Positions 43,443-52,620 of a DNA stretch of 64,000 nucleotides are shown here, piece after piece. The stretch is from the NCBI GenBank assembly GCA_964478075.1, contig CAYZGO010000001.1, forward strand, positions 62,001-126,000, given 5' to 3'. Positions within the stretch are counted from its first letter, which is position 1; each line of letters starts with the position of its first letter. Origin of the DNA: DAOUEX01 sp034430235 (GTDB taxonomy: Bacteria > Chloroflexota > Anaerolineae > UBA2200). Under the pieces are notes generated by a model. It saw only the letters and a program-made list of their open reading frames with translations, did no database searches and was not told where the DNA came from. Position numbers and translations under genes: made by a program.

Positions 43443-44657
43443 TCAGACCGCAGCGTCATCCAACAGCCTCTTTTCGCCTTCAAGTTCCTTCAGCTTCGTG
43501 ATGTCCTGGGTGACCTCCATGGTGCCTAGATACTTCCCGTCCTTGTCACGGACGGCGAAGTAGCGGGTGTGAACCAACTTCCCCTGGTGGCTGATCCAAA
43601 ACTCGGCTACGTCCCGTCGACCGCCTCGAAAACTCTCGACAACTTCGTTGACAACGTGGATGCTCTTTTGAGGATGGCACAACTGAACACTTCTTCCGAT
43701 GATGGCCTTCGCCCGCGGGAACACCCTTCCCTTGCTCTGGCTAAAGTACCTTACCTTATCTTCCTTGTCCACAAAGGTGATGTCCACCGGCAGGGCATTC
43801 AGGATGCCCTCAAGCTCTTCCCTCGACAGAGTCCCCGTCTCGAAAGCTATTCTGCCTTCCATCTCAGGCTTGGTCACTGCTATCTCCTTCTCTTTCAAAA
43901 GCATCCTCGCCCCCTCGGGGGTGAAGCAGCAATAGCCCAAATCGTCAAACTGCTGCCTCACGTCCTTCCATTCAGCCTCTGATATGACCCTTAGGGAAGC
44001 GGGAAAGAGGACGTTGTTCTCCTTGGCAAAGTGGTTCACGAGCAACTCGGCCAGGGAGGACCCTACTTCTTCCAGTTGCTGGGCCAACTCCTGGAATTCC
44101 ATGCTTGCGTACTCATCAACGAGCTTGTAGAGACTCTTTTCTACCTCTCTTATCTGATCGTGATCCATCCACATGATCACCGGAGGCTCCTTAATACCAT
44201 GTTTTTCCAGGTAGGGAAAGAGGACATTTTCCTCCCGCACATAGTGGCTTCCCGACTCCTTGAAATGCTCCTCAAAGTGTCGTAGCCGCTCCAAGCTGGT
44301 GGCATCCATGCCCTCCGCTCCTCTCAGCTCTTGCGCAATGCCTTTGAGTTCAGCGGCAAACTGGAGGAGCATTTTGTGCTCTTCCATTAAAATGTGGATG
44401 GGATGCCCCTGGGGTGCCAGTGGTTTTTCTCTTTCAAGGGACTCTCTGAAGATCTCCAGGGGGACTTGAGAGAGCCGCTGGATCTCTTCCCTTGGCATTC
44501 CCTCATTTATGAGTTCCTCTTCCGCCCGGGCTATCTCGACCGGGGAGGCGCCCTCAAGCACCTCTTTGAACCTCTCTTTCACTGCCTCCGGGTCAGCACC
44601 TTTGTGCAGATTCTTTATCAGTTCTTTGAGCATTTCTTTTCTATCTTTGCCAATCAA
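43443..44657 (-). CDS. DUF438 - hemerythrin - PAS domain protein
   Basis: 404 residues in three domains. DUF438 covers residues 1-80 (KEMLKELIKNLHKGADPEAVKERF). A hemerythrin HHE region follows at about 85-235 (HPIHILMEEHKMLLQFA, LRHFEEHFKESGSHYVREEN, WMDHDQIREVEKSL, NHFAKENNVLFP) with the diiron His set. Last is a PAS-like domain (NALPVDITFVDKEDKVRYFS, ending TMEVTQDITKLKEL). Likely an oxygen or redox sensor. The ATG-less start is a TTG at 44657. The preceding codons read GTC AGC GAA TTG ATT (VSELI), which matches the usual MSELI start, so a GTC start or a base error is possible. Confidence 0.88.
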   Translation of the reverse strand: MIGKDRKEMLKELIKNLHKGADPEAVKERFKEVLEGASPVEIARAEEELINEGMPREEIQRLSQVPLEIFRESLEREKPLAPQGHPIHILMEEHKMLLQFAAELKGIAQELRGAEGMDATSLERLRHFEEHFKESGSHYVREENVLFPYLEKHGIKEPPVIMWMDHDQIREVEKSLYKLVDEYASMEFQELAQQLEEVGSSLAELLVNHFAKENNVLFPASLRVISEAEWKDVRQQFDDLGYCCFTPEGARMLLKEKEIAVTKPEMEGRIAFETGTLSREELEGILNALPVDITFVDKEDKVRYFSQSKGRVFPRAKAIIGRSVQLCHPQKSIHVVNEVVESFRGGRRDVAEFWISHQGKLVHTRYFAVRDKDGKYLGTMEVTQDITKLKELEGEKRLLDDAAV

Positions 44658-44781
44658 TTCGCTGACAGCTCACCCCCCTGATCTTGCTGACTGTACTGTC
44701 TCACACGCCTCGTCCGCTGTTCCTTGTTGCCCTGGCATCTACAAGCTCAGTGACATCACGTCAGGTGTCACGTCAACCCCT

Positions 44782-46926
44782 CTATTGTGCTGCCATTCGG
44801 CGCAGTCGCAACCCGTTCACGATCACCGCCAACGACGCACCTACGTCGGCCGCGATCGCCATCCACAACGTGGCCAGACCGACCGCTGCCAGGACAAAGA
44901 TAGCGGCCTTGACCACAAGGGCAAAGGCGATGTTAGCCATCACGATCCGCCTCGTCTTGCGGCTGAGCCACACGATAAACGGCAGTTGGGTCAGGTCATC
45001 GCCCATCAGAACCACGTCGGCCGTCTCCATTGCCTGGGCCGAGCCTGCGCCGCCCATAGCGATACCCACGTCCGCCTGGGCCAGGGCCGGGGCGTCGTTC
45101 ACGCCATCGCCGACCATGGCCACAGTCTCGTGCTGCTCCTTCAGCGCTGCGACAGCAAGCACCTTTTCCTCAGGCAGCAGCCCGGCGCGTACTTCATCCA
45201 CCCCCACTTGGCGGGCGATCTCTGCCGCCACAGCCTGGCTGTCGCCGGTCAGCATGACGGTGTGCATGCCTCTGGTCTGTAGATCGGCGAGCACCTGACG
45301 ACTGCTGGGACGGGGTGTGTCGGCAGCGCCGAATATCATGCACACCTCATCGTCGTGCCGCACCAGCATCACCGTCTTGCCCTGGGCAGCCAGTTCGTCG
45401 GCCTGCCGGCAAACAAAGTCCTGATGCGGAACGTACTGGTCAAAGTAGGCGTGGCTGGCAACAGTGACCCATGCACCGTTCACCGCGCCTTCCACGCCTC
45501 GCCCGCTCAACAAAGTGACGTCCTGAGCACGCGACACTGCCACTCCTCTCGCTTCCGCCTCTGCCAGCAACGCGCGGGCCAGAGGATGAGATGACTGCGC
45601 CTCGAGCGAAGCAGCATGTTGCAGGCCGCAGTTCTCCGGGCACTCTCCGCAGGTGCAGACATCCAAAACGTCCGTAATCACAGGACGCCCCTCGGTCAGG
45701 GTACCGGTCTTGTCAAAAGCAAAGGCGCTCACCCGGCTCAGTGCCTCCAGGTAGCGGCCGCCCTTAATCAGCACCCCGCGCGAGGCAGCGTTGGTCATCG
45801 CGCTCACCATGCTCACCGGCGTGCTGATCACCAGGGCGCAGGGACAGGCGATCACCAGCATCTGCAGCGCCCGCACGAGCCAGCCATGATCTCCCGAGAA
45901 CGGCTGCCCAAATATCAGCGGTGGCAAGACCGCCACCAGTGCGGCCGCCGCCGCTACCGTCGGCGTGTAGATGCGAGCGAAGCCGTCTATGAAGCGCTGC
46001 ACAGGAGTCTGGCGCGACTGCGCCTCCCGCACGAGCGCCACCATGCGGTTCAGGGTGTTGTCAGCCGCCAGGCGCGTCACCTCTACTTCCAGCGCGGCGG
46101 AGGTATTGATGGTGCCGGCAAAGACCTCATCGCCTGGCTTTTTCTCCACCGACACGCTCTCTCCGGTGATTGCAGCTTGATCCACGGCGCTCTCTCCAGC
46201 CAGCACCACGCCGTCCACGCTGACCCGGTCTCCAGGGCGCACCAGCACTCGATCTCCGATGGTCAGTTGCTCAACTGCCACCTCCCTGATCTCGCCGCTG
46301 GATAGGAGCTTCAGGGCCGCAGGCGGGGCAAGGTCCAACAAGCTCTCCAGCGCAGCCCGCGCTCGTTCTGCAGCGAATCCTTCCAGCGCCTCGCCCAACG
46401 AAAAGAGCACCACCACGACGGCCGCCTCGGCCCACTCGCCGATGAGGGCCGCACCCACGACCGCGATTACCATCAGCACGTTGATGCCCAAAGTGCGGGT
46501 CAGCCACAACTCCTGAAAGGCGTGGCGCGCCACCGGCATGCCACCCACCACGATGGCCCCCGCAAGGAACACCACCTGGCTCCCGACTGGCGCGCGGGCC
46601 ACTCCTAGAGCCAGCCCGAGCAGCGTCAGCAACCCAGCCACAACAGTCAGCCTCGTCTCGCGCTCCGAAAGGGCGAACTGGACGAAACTCAAGATTGCCC
46701 CGCTTGCATGGCGGCGCTCGGTGAGCAGTGTATAGCCCGCCGCCCTCACCGCCTTGGCGATCTCCTCCGTTGGCAGATCGGGCCCTGGCAGTGAAACCGT
46801 CATTGTGCCAGCAGCGTGGTCAACCTTGCAGTCGCTCACGCCCTCTACCTGACTGACAGCCGCTCGGACTCTTGCAGCGCAATCTTTGCAGGTTAGCGCC
46901 TCCACGGCGAATGTCTTGGTTGGCAT
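44782..46926 (-). CDS. Heavy-metal P-type ATPase (Cd/Zn/Pb exporter type)
   Basis: A 714-residue pump. The N-terminal HMA domain has LTCKDCAARV (C13, C16). After it come the membrane helices, the A-domain TGES loop (AAITGESVSVEKKPGDEVFAG), IACPCALVISTPVSMVSAMT (CPC), FDKTGTLTEGRPVI and MVGDGVNDAPALAQADVGIAMG. The ending after CPC and the ISTPVS continuation fit the Zn/Cd group (CadA/ZntA) rather than copper pumps. It lies in the metal and oxidative-stress island. The ATG has GAGAGG upstream. Confidence 0.9.
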   Translation of the reverse strand: MPTKTFAVEALTCKDCAARVRAAVSQVEGVSDCKVDHAAGTMTVSLPGPDLPTEEIAKAVRAAGYTLLTERRHASGAILSFVQFALSERETRLTVVAGLLTLLGLALGVARAPVGSQVVFLAGAIVVGGMPVARHAFQELWLTRTLGINVLMVIAVVGAALIGEWAEAAVVVVLFSLGEALEGFAAERARAALESLLDLAPPAALKLLSSGEIREVAVEQLTIGDRVLVRPGDRVSVDGVVLAGESAVDQAAITGESVSVEKKPGDEVFAGTINTSAALEVEVTRLAADNTLNRMVALVREAQSRQTPVQRFIDGFARIYTPTVAAAAALVAVLPPLIFGQPFSGDHGWLVRALQMLVIACPCALVISTPVSMVSAMTNAASRGVLIKGGRYLEALSRVSAFAFDKTGTLTEGRPVITDVLDVCTCGECPENCGLQHAASLEAQSSHPLARALLAEAEARGVAVSRAQDVTLLSGRGVEGAVNGAWVTVASHAYFDQYVPHQDFVCRQADELAAQGKTVMLVRHDDEVCMIFGAADTPRPSSRQVLADLQTRGMHTVMLTGDSQAVAAEIARQVGVDEVRAGLLPEEKVLAVAALKEQHETVAMVGDGVNDAPALAQADVGIAMGGAGSAQAMETADVVLMGDDLTQLPFIVWLSRKTRRIVMANIAFALVVKAAIFVLAAVGLATLWMAIAADVGASLAVIVNGLRLRRMAAQ

Positions 46927-47072
46927 TATTGTATTTGCCTCTCCCCTGTGCCACCGCTCACAGTTCCTGGCGTAGATTGGTAGATGGTGAATCGGTCAAC
47001 TGCTGGCCGGAACCCCTGAAAATGCGCCCAAACCTACCAGTCACCAGTCTACCAATCTGCCAGCTCACGGCT

Positions 47073-47465
47073 TCAGACTACGCTGATCTCCTTGCTGCTC
47101 TCCCACAACCCATGGATATTGCAATAGGCCAGGGCGTGCAGCGTGCCAGACTTGTTGATCTTCAGCGACGCGCTCACAGCATGGTGCGTGTAGACGGGCC
47201 CTTGGTTCGGGCCGGCGACAGACTCACCGTGGGCATTGAACTCATAGTGCCCCACGTCGTAGGTGAACTTGGCGCCCTCCGGGTGGAAGTAGAGCGAAAT
47301 CCAGCGGATGTGATGCTCAGTGGTGTTGGGATGGCCAATCTCCTCCCCTACGCCGACCTTCACCTCAAAAACCTCATCCGCCTTCACCTCATCCGGGCAC
47401 TCGATCACCGGGACGTGCTTCTCTTTCTTCCAGTCCGCCTCTCGAATCCTGTCGCCAAGTCTCAT
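47073..47465 (-). CDS. Superoxide reductase (neelaredoxin / class II desulfoferrodoxin-like)
   Basis: A 130-residue protein without the N-terminal rubredoxin-like iron domain. The catalytic iron site is complete: EKHVPVIECP (H17), GHPNTTEHHIRW (H45, H51) and LAYCNIHGLW (C115, H118). It reduces superoxide to hydrogen peroxide with electrons from rubredoxin. The stop of the ferritin-like gene is 3 bp upstream and AGAGGAAG precedes the ATG. Its N-terminal 40 residues recur in the peroxiredoxin chimera at 34337-34957. Confidence 0.92.
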   Translation of the reverse strand: MRLGDRIREADWKKEKHVPVIECPDEVKADEVFEVKVGVGEEIGHPNTTEHHIRWISLYFHPEGAKFTYDVGHYEFNAHGESVAGPNQGPVYTHHAVSASLKINKSGTLHALAYCNIHGLWESSKEISVV

Positions 47466-47467
47466 GG

Positions 47468-47965
47468 CTACTTCCTCTCCTTCATCAACTTTATGTCTTC
47501 AGCGATAGCCTGAAGGTCCTCCTCGTGCTCGATCTCGTCTGTGAGGATCGAGATAACGATGTCATAGGTCACTGGGTCAGTATCTTTGGTAAAGCCCGCC
47601 AACTTCTGGTAGACCTCAATGGCGCATTGCTCACCCTTGATATTCTGATCCAGCAGGACCTCCACGTACGGGTCCTTGGGAGCCTCGTACCCGCAGTTGG
47701 TCATCTTGTACCAGTGTTCAGGCGACAGGAGCGGCGTGCCGCCAAGCTGGATGATCCTATTGGCTAGCAACTCCGCGTGTCCGAGTTCCTCCGTAGCATG
47801 CTGCAGCAGCTCGCCTGCAACGGTCCCCCTCATGGCGCCCTTGGCTACCTTTGCGCCTACCCAGTACTGGTAGTACGCCAACCACTCATCTCCAAGAGCC
47901 TTGTTGAGCATCTCGATGAGCTTGTCTACATCCTTGCCTACGATTTCCCTTCCTTTTGTACCCAT
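47468..47965 (-). CDS. Ferritin-like protein
   Basis: 165 residues from the ATG at 47965 with AAAGGAGAT upstream. It opens MGTKGREIVGKDVDKLIEML; helices carry LGDEWLAYYQYWVGAKV, HATEELGHAELLANRII, IKGEQCAIEVYQKLAGF and ILTDEIEHEEDLQAI, giving the diiron ligands. It is a paralogue of the protein at 40558-41037 and tightly linked to superoxide reductase (3-bp gap). Removal of peroxide made by that enzyme together with iron storage is the likely role. Confidence 0.85.
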   Translation of the reverse strand: MGTKGREIVGKDVDKLIEMLNKALGDEWLAYYQYWVGAKVAKGAMRGTVAGELLQHATEELGHAELLANRIIQLGGTPLLSPEHWYKMTNCGYEAPKDPYVEVLLDQNIKGEQCAIEVYQKLAGFTKDTDPVTYDIVISILTDEIEHEEDLQAIAEDIKLMKERK

Positions 47966-48171
47966 TTTGATTTGATCTCCTTTCGTTTTTTGTCCTGCTC
48001 GCGGGCGAAGGCGCATGCATTGCTGCGGGGTCCGTCGCCCATGAGTACTCCACGACTCTGTTCAGACGTGAGCGGTGCGGTGTAACCGGCCGAACTGGCA
48101 CCCCTTGACCTCCGGCAGAGTGAACCAGCGTGGGCTGTAGAAGCCTGCTCCCCGCTCACACCCTTAGCCGG

Positions 48172-48675
48172 CTAAAAGGTGACGAACTTGTCCTTCTTCA
48201 CCTTGCACAGCGGGCACTCATCCGGTGGTTCGCCCTCACCGGTCCATCCGCACACGGGGCAGACGTAGACCTGCCCCACCTCAGTATCCTTTCCGGCCTC
48301 CACGGCGGTCTTGGCGTTGCCATACATCTCGGCATGGACTTCCTCCGCCTTCAGGGCCCAGGTGTTGGAACGCACAGCGGCTTTTTCCTCTTGCAGTTCG
48401 GCCACCGCCCTGAAGGCGGGATACATCTCCTCGACCTCGTAGGTCTCGCCGCCGATGACGGCCCAGACGTTGTCTGCTGTCTTTCCCAGCCTTTTCAACG
48501 CCTTGAAGTGATTGGTGGCGTGCACCTCCTCGGCATAGGCGATGGCCCGGAAAAGCCGCGCCACGTTGGGGAACTCCTCTCGGTCCGCCCTGTCGGCGAA
48601 GATCAGGTACTTCATGTGCGCCTGGCTTTCGCCCGCGAAAGCCGCTTCCAGGTTCGCTTGAGTCATTTTGTGCAT
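48172..48675 (-). CDS. Rubrerythrin
   Basis: 167 residues from the ATG at 48675 (AAGGAGG upstream). The diiron four-helix domain has TQANLEAAFAGESQAHMKYL, ARLFRAIAYAEEVHATNHF, AVAELQEEKAAVRSN and LKAEEVHAEMY. The C-terminal rubredoxin-like domain has YVCPVCGWTGEGEPPDECPLC. A full-length NADH peroxidase of anaerobes. Directly upstream lies a fragment of an NADH:rubredoxin-reductase-like gene whose stop overlaps an in-frame ATG of this gene (48702). Confidence 0.93.
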   Translation of the reverse strand: MHKMTQANLEAAFAGESQAHMKYLIFADRADREEFPNVARLFRAIAYAEEVHATNHFKALKRLGKTADNVWAVIGGETYEVEEMYPAFRAVAELQEEKAAVRSNTWALKAEEVHAEMYGNAKTAVEAGKDTEVGQVYVCPVCGWTGEGEPPDECPLCKVKKDKFVTF

Positions 48676-48698
48676 CGCTATACCTCCTTGGTACTGAT

Positions 48699-48844
48699 TC
48701 ATGGTAACAGTGACTTCAGGTCAAAGTCGTCGTCCAACAGGCGATCGGCGCAGGCTGAGACGTCCACAGCCTGCTCGATGAGTTGCGTGGTGGGTCCCAC
48801 CCGCCCTCTGTCGTTGAGCAAGATCGCGCCCACGATGCGCCCCT
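48699..48844 (-). pseudogene. C-terminal fragment of a pyridine-nucleotide oxidoreductase
   Basis: The minus strand reads RIVGAILLNDRGRVGPTTQL, then IEQAVDVSACADRLLDDDFD and a stop overlapping ATGA at 48702. This resembles the last domain of NADH:rubredoxin or nitrite-reductase-like flavoproteins. The rest of the gene is gone; unrelated sequence begins near 48845. Confidence 0.55.
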
Positions 48845-48892
48845 ACGGTAGGGGCCGCCACACGGTTGCTGCCAACCGACAACCGCCAACTG

Positions 48893-49417
48893 CTAGCTGC
48901 CCTTCAGCGCGGCGATTATTGTCCGGCAAAAGCCTGGCAGGTCTTGCGGGATGCGCGAACTGATGAGGTTGCCATCCTGGACCACTTCGGCATCTAGGTA
49001 AGTACCCCCCGCGTTGATCAGGTCATCTTTGATCGCGAAGAAGCAGGTGGCTCGCTTGCCTTTCATAATGCCCGCCGAGATGGGTACCCAGGCACCATGG
49101 CAGATGAAGGCCACTATCCCGCCCCGCTGAAACACGCTTCTCACCAGGTCCAGCATAGGCTGATGGCGGCGCATCCGATCCGGAGCGTAGCCACCCGGCA
49201 CGATGACAGCATCAAAGTCATCCGCTGAGACAGCATCGGCAGCAGCGTCCACTTTCACAGGATAGCCATACTTGCTGTGATACTCCTCCACGCCAGGCAT
49301 TCCGACGACGACGACCTCCGCGCCTGCCTCACGCATGCGCAAGAGCGGATACCAGAGTTCCAAATCCTGATACAGGTCCTCAGCCAGAATTGCAATCCGT
49401 TTATCCTTCAATTCCAT
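48893..49417 (-). CDS. DJ-1/PfpI family protein
   Basis: A 174-residue protein. VVVVGMPGVEEYHSKYGYP, VIVPGGYAPDRMRRHQ and the nucleophile-elbow AFICHGAWVPISAG (Cys) are diagnostic, with E in ILAEDLYQDLE. Members act as deglycases or proteases/chaperones; this one fits the YhbO/PfpI subgroup linked to stress. AAAGGGGGAC precedes the ATG. A fragment of a second copy lies at 36608-36728. Confidence 0.88.
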   Translation of the reverse strand: MELKDKRIAILAEDLYQDLELWYPLLRMREAGAEVVVVGMPGVEEYHSKYGYPVKVDAAADAVSADDFDAVIVPGGYAPDRMRRHQPMLDLVRSVFQRGGIVAFICHGAWVPISAGIMKGKRATCFFAIKDDLINAGGTYLDAEVVQDGNLISSRIPQDLPGFCRTIIAALKGS

Positions 49418-49467
49418 GTCCGTCCCCCTTTGATAGCGTATGGATAGGCATATAGAGAGCGTGCTGG

Positions 49468-49496
49468 ATTATAGGTCACATTTCAACTCGCCGCAA
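49468..49496 (-). promoter_or_regulatory. Possible promoter of the PfpI gene
   Basis: Minus strand: TTGCGG at 49496-49491, a 17-bp spacer, and TATAAT at 49473-49468, about 50 bp before the PfpI start. The -35 match is weak. Confidence 0.4.
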
Positions 49497-49560
49497 AAGC
49501 AGTGCGTTGACGGCCACAATGATCGTGCTGGGTGACACCATCAGCATGGCGGCCCCGCGA
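49476..49560 (-). pseudogene. C-terminal remnant of a P-type ATPase
   Basis: The minus strand reads AAMLMVSPSTIIVAVNALLL followed by RRVEM and a stop, like the last helix of copper-type P-ATPases. Nothing else of that gene remains; the YHS gene ends at 49567 just before it. Confidence 0.5.
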
Positions 49561-49566
49561 CAGGAG

Positions 49567-49755
49567 TCAACAGCAGCAGTGTTTGTGCTCTGCCTCTCCG
49601 TGTTCCTTGTTCAGGTACTTTTCCGGGTCCTTCTCAAAGGCTGCCTTGCAGCCTGGGGCGCAAAAGTAGTACGTCTGGCCCTTGTGCTCCGACGTGGCCG
49701 CTGCCGTTTGGGGGTCAATCATCATCCCGCAAACCAGATCCTTCACCTTGTCCAT
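49567..49755 (-). CDS. YHS domain metal-binding protein
   Basis: 62 residues from the ATG at 49755 with AAAGGAG upstream. The YHS core is DLVCGMMIDPQTAAATSEHK, then QTYYFCAPGCKAAFEKDPEKY, with cysteines at 9, 32 and 36. The tail EHGEAEHKHCCC is rich in His and Cys and probably binds copper. It sits 38 bp after the copper ATPase gene, as is usual, so it may pass metal to the pump. Confidence 0.85.
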   Translation of the reverse strand: MDKVKDLVCGMMIDPQTAAATSEHKGQTYYFCAPGCKAAFEKDPEKYLNKEHGEAEHKHCCC

Positions 49756-49792
49756 TGATCCTACTCTCCTTTCTCCCATGTAACCTCATTAA

Positions 49793-52060
49793 TCAGCCCT
49801 CATACTCAGGCCGGATGTGCACCCGCCGAAGCAGGTTGGCATTGCTCACCACGGTCACCGAAGACGTGGCCATAGCAGCCTCCGACAGGGCCGGATGCAT
49901 CCAGCCAACGACTGCCAGCGGGATCATCAACAGGTTGTAGAAGAATGCCCAGAACAGGTTCTGCTTGATCTTGCGGAACGTCGCCTTGCTGAGCTTGATT
50001 GCGCTTACCACACCTGACAACTCGCCCCGCACCAGCGTCACGTCACTAGCTTCGATGGCAATATCCGTGCCGGTGCCAATTGCGATCCCCACGTTGGCCT
50101 GCGTCAGCGCCGGTGCGTCGTTGATCCCATCCCCCACCATGGCCACCAGACCAAAGCGCTCCTGCAGCTTCTGAATCTCAGCCACCTTGCCGTCAGGCAG
50201 CACTTCGGCCAGCACGTGGTCAATGCCTACCTGGCGGGCAATAGCTCCCGCGGTGCGCTGATTGTCACCCGTGATCATTGCCGTCTGCAAGCCCATCTCG
50301 CGCAGTTCACGGATGGCAGGGATCGAGTCCTCCTTCAGGGTGTCAGCCACGGCGATCAAGCCCGCTGCGGGTAGCTCATCGCCGTCCCGTGCAGCCACAA
50401 ACATCACCGTCTTTGCCTCCCCCTCCAGCCTTTCTACCTGGGCAAGGAGCGCTGCGACGTCCACGCCATGCTCCTGCATCAGCCGTCGAGAACCAACCAG
50501 CACCTGGTTGCCATTCACTAAAGCTGTGACTCCCTTGCCCCGCAGTGCTCGGAACTCCTGTGGCTCGTCCAGGGCCAGGCCCTCTGCCTCAGCCCGTTCA
50601 ACGATGGCCCGGCCCAAGGGGTGCTCGCTCCCCCACTCGGCCGAGGCCGCCAACTGCAGCACGGTCCGTTCATCAAAGCCGTTGAGCGCCACCACGTCCG
50701 TTACCTCGGGCCTGCCTTTGGTTATTGTCCCTGTCTTGTCAAAGACAATGACTTTGACATCCTTCAACGTCTGGATGGCCTCGCCGGAGCGGATGAGGAT
50801 ACCGTTCTCGGCACCCATACCGCTGCCCACCATAAGAGCGGTGGGGGTAGCCAGGCCCAGTGCACACGGGCAAGCGATGACGAGCACAGCCACCGTGGAG
50901 ACGATGGCCAGGGTCACAACTCCCAGATTGGGATCCACCCAAGGCAGGAAAGTGCCAGCCTGGACCAGAGGCTGCATCAGCCCGGGAGCCAACACCCAGG
51001 CCAGCAAGGTGAGCACCGCAATACTGATGATCACTGGCACAAAGACAGCCGTCACCCGGTCGGCAAACTCCTGAATAGGCACCTTCGACCCCTGGCACTC
51101 CTCCACGAGTTTGACCACCTGGGCCAGGAAGGTGTCCTTGCCGACTCTGGTGGCCTTGACCTTGAGCAGCCCTTGCTGGTTGACTGTGGCGCCAATGACC
51201 TCGTCGCCGGGGTGCTTGTTGACCGGCATGGACTCGCCCGTGGCCATCGATTCATCCACAGCACTTTCCCCCTCGATGACAACGCCGTCGGTAGGGACCT
51301 TTTCCCCAGGACGGACAACCATGACGTCGCCCACAGCTACCTTCTCGATGGGTACCTCTATCTCGCGGCCACCTTCGACCAGCACGCGGGCCGTCTTGGC
51401 GCCCAACTCCAACAGTTTGCGAATGGCCTGCGAGGCGCGACCTTTCGCCGTCTGCTCCACGTAACGCCCCGTGAGATGAAAGGCCATGATCATGGCCGCC
51501 ACGCCAGCATAGTTAGCTACAGGAAAGAAGAAAGAAGCCGGGCCGGTGAGCAGCGAGACACCTGTGCCCAAACTGATGAGCGCATCCATGTTGGCGTAGC
51601 CGTGGCTCACCGCCGCCCAGGCGCCGGTATAGGTCTTGCGGCCCACCCAGAAAAGGACAGGCAGCGCCAGCAGGATCGTGCCCAGATCAAAGATCGTCTG
51701 ATTGGGCCAAACGATGCCAAAGAGCATCTCCGCAAACATCCACAGCATGATCGGCCCAGTGAAGGCCCAGGCGATGCTCATCCGGAAGCGTGCGGCGCGC
51801 ATCTTCAGTTCTGCCTCGTCTACTCCCTCCTCAGCCCCTTCCTCAGGAGCCTCCAGAACCTGGTAACCGGCATCGGCCACCGCCCGCCGAAAGTCGTCCA
51901 GGGTGGCCAGGCTGGGGATATACTTCACCACAGCCCGCTCGGTGGCCAGGTTGACACTCGCCTCCAGTACCCCGTCCACCTTGCGCAGGGCTCGCTCCAC
52001 GTGAGCCACGCACGAGGCGCAGGTCATGCCCTGCACAGGCAAAGTAATCTGCTTCGACAT
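49793..52060 (-). CDS. copA: Copper-exporting P-type ATPase
   Basis: 755 residues from ATG 52060 with GTGGGGAGAG upstream. It has one HMA domain with GMTCASCVAH (C14, C17), eight helices, TGES (SMATGESMPVNKHPGDEV), IACPCALGLATPTALMVG (CPC), FDKTGTITKGRPEV and MVGDGINDAPALTQANVGIAIG. The C-terminal helices with YNLLMIPLAVVGW and SEAAMATSSVTVVSNANLLRR define the Cu(I) group. It exports Cu(I) from the cytoplasm. The YHS protein and a ferredoxin gene flank it. Confidence 0.93.
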   Translation of the reverse strand: MSKQITLPVQGMTCASCVAHVERALRKVDGVLEASVNLATERAVVKYIPSLATLDDFRRAVADAGYQVLEAPEEGAEEGVDEAELKMRAARFRMSIAWAFTGPIMLWMFAEMLFGIVWPNQTIFDLGTILLALPVLFWVGRKTYTGAWAAVSHGYANMDALISLGTGVSLLTGPASFFFPVANYAGVAAMIMAFHLTGRYVEQTAKGRASQAIRKLLELGAKTARVLVEGGREIEVPIEKVAVGDVMVVRPGEKVPTDGVVIEGESAVDESMATGESMPVNKHPGDEVIGATVNQQGLLKVKATRVGKDTFLAQVVKLVEECQGSKVPIQEFADRVTAVFVPVIISIAVLTLLAWVLAPGLMQPLVQAGTFLPWVDPNLGVVTLAIVSTVAVLVIACPCALGLATPTALMVGSGMGAENGILIRSGEAIQTLKDVKVIVFDKTGTITKGRPEVTDVVALNGFDERTVLQLAASAEWGSEHPLGRAIVERAEAEGLALDEPQEFRALRGKGVTALVNGNQVLVGSRRLMQEHGVDVAALLAQVERLEGEAKTVMFVAARDGDELPAAGLIAVADTLKEDSIPAIRELREMGLQTAMITGDNQRTAGAIARQVGIDHVLAEVLPDGKVAEIQKLQERFGLVAMVGDGINDAPALTQANVGIAIGTGTDIAIEASDVTLVRGELSGVVSAIKLSKATFRKIKQNLFWAFFYNLLMIPLAVVGWMHPALSEAAMATSSVTVVSNANLLRRVHIRPEYEG

Positions 52061-52158
52061 TCTCTCCCCACTTTCCCGGTGGTTCTTTTTTACCACCAAG
52101 ACACGAAGACCCTGCCTATCCCTTGATCCCACTGGCGACCTGGTGGTCTGCCCTCGGG

Positions 52159-52413
52159 TCACGAAGCAGACGCCGCTGCCCCGCCGTGGCCAGCCTCCAG
52201 GACAATCTCGAAAGCACAGGTGATCGCGCCCGTGGGGCAGGCATCTTCGCACAGGCAAGACTCCTCGCAGGCCCCAATACACGCTTCCGGACAGGAAAAG
52301 ATTGGCCCCCGCTCTCCTAGCTCCACGGCACGGCAGGGACACGCCTCCACGCACAGCCCGCAGAGGGTACAGAGTGTTTCGTCAACCTGTGGTAGAACCT
52401 GCTTTCTGCTGAT
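52159..52413 (-). CDS. Two-cluster ferredoxin-like protein with non-standard start
   Basis: The frame from 52413 gives 84 residues with two [4Fe-4S] motifs: DETLCTLCGLCVEACPC and, after an intervening CPEACIGACEES, CLCEDACPTGAITC. The best ribosome site, AGAGGAG, is 6 nt before an ATC codon (52413-52411), and no ATG/GTG/TTG lies between the upstream stop and the first cluster. The true start is therefore ATC or a base has been miscalled; a GTG inside the cluster cannot be right. It probably supplies electrons to the redox enzymes here. Confidence 0.7.
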   Translation of the reverse strand: MSRKQVLPQVDETLCTLCGLCVEACPCRAVELGERGPIFSCPEACIGACEESCLCEDACPTGAITCAFEIVLEAGHGGAAASAS

Positions 52414-52498
52414 TCGCGTCTCCTCTCACCAGAAAGGCCGCTTCTGTAATACTGCAAGAGTGGCCATCCGTCTGTGACTTAAGTCCCACGAACGACAG

Positions 52499-52533
52499 AA
52501 ACCCGATTCCTTATGGAGAAATCGGGTTCGTTT
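52499..52533. terminator. Hairpin, possible terminator
   Basis: AAACCCGATT...AATCGGGTT with a T-containing tail on both sides. It lies between the ferredoxin gene and the Crp gene and could end transcription of the latter. Confidence 0.5.
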
Positions 52534-52620
52534 GCTCAATAACGTCCGCTCCTCAGGAGCCTTGCCCTAGTAGCTTACCACAGACCGGGCAATAGTGTAT
52601 TGGACATGATGTACCTGCAT

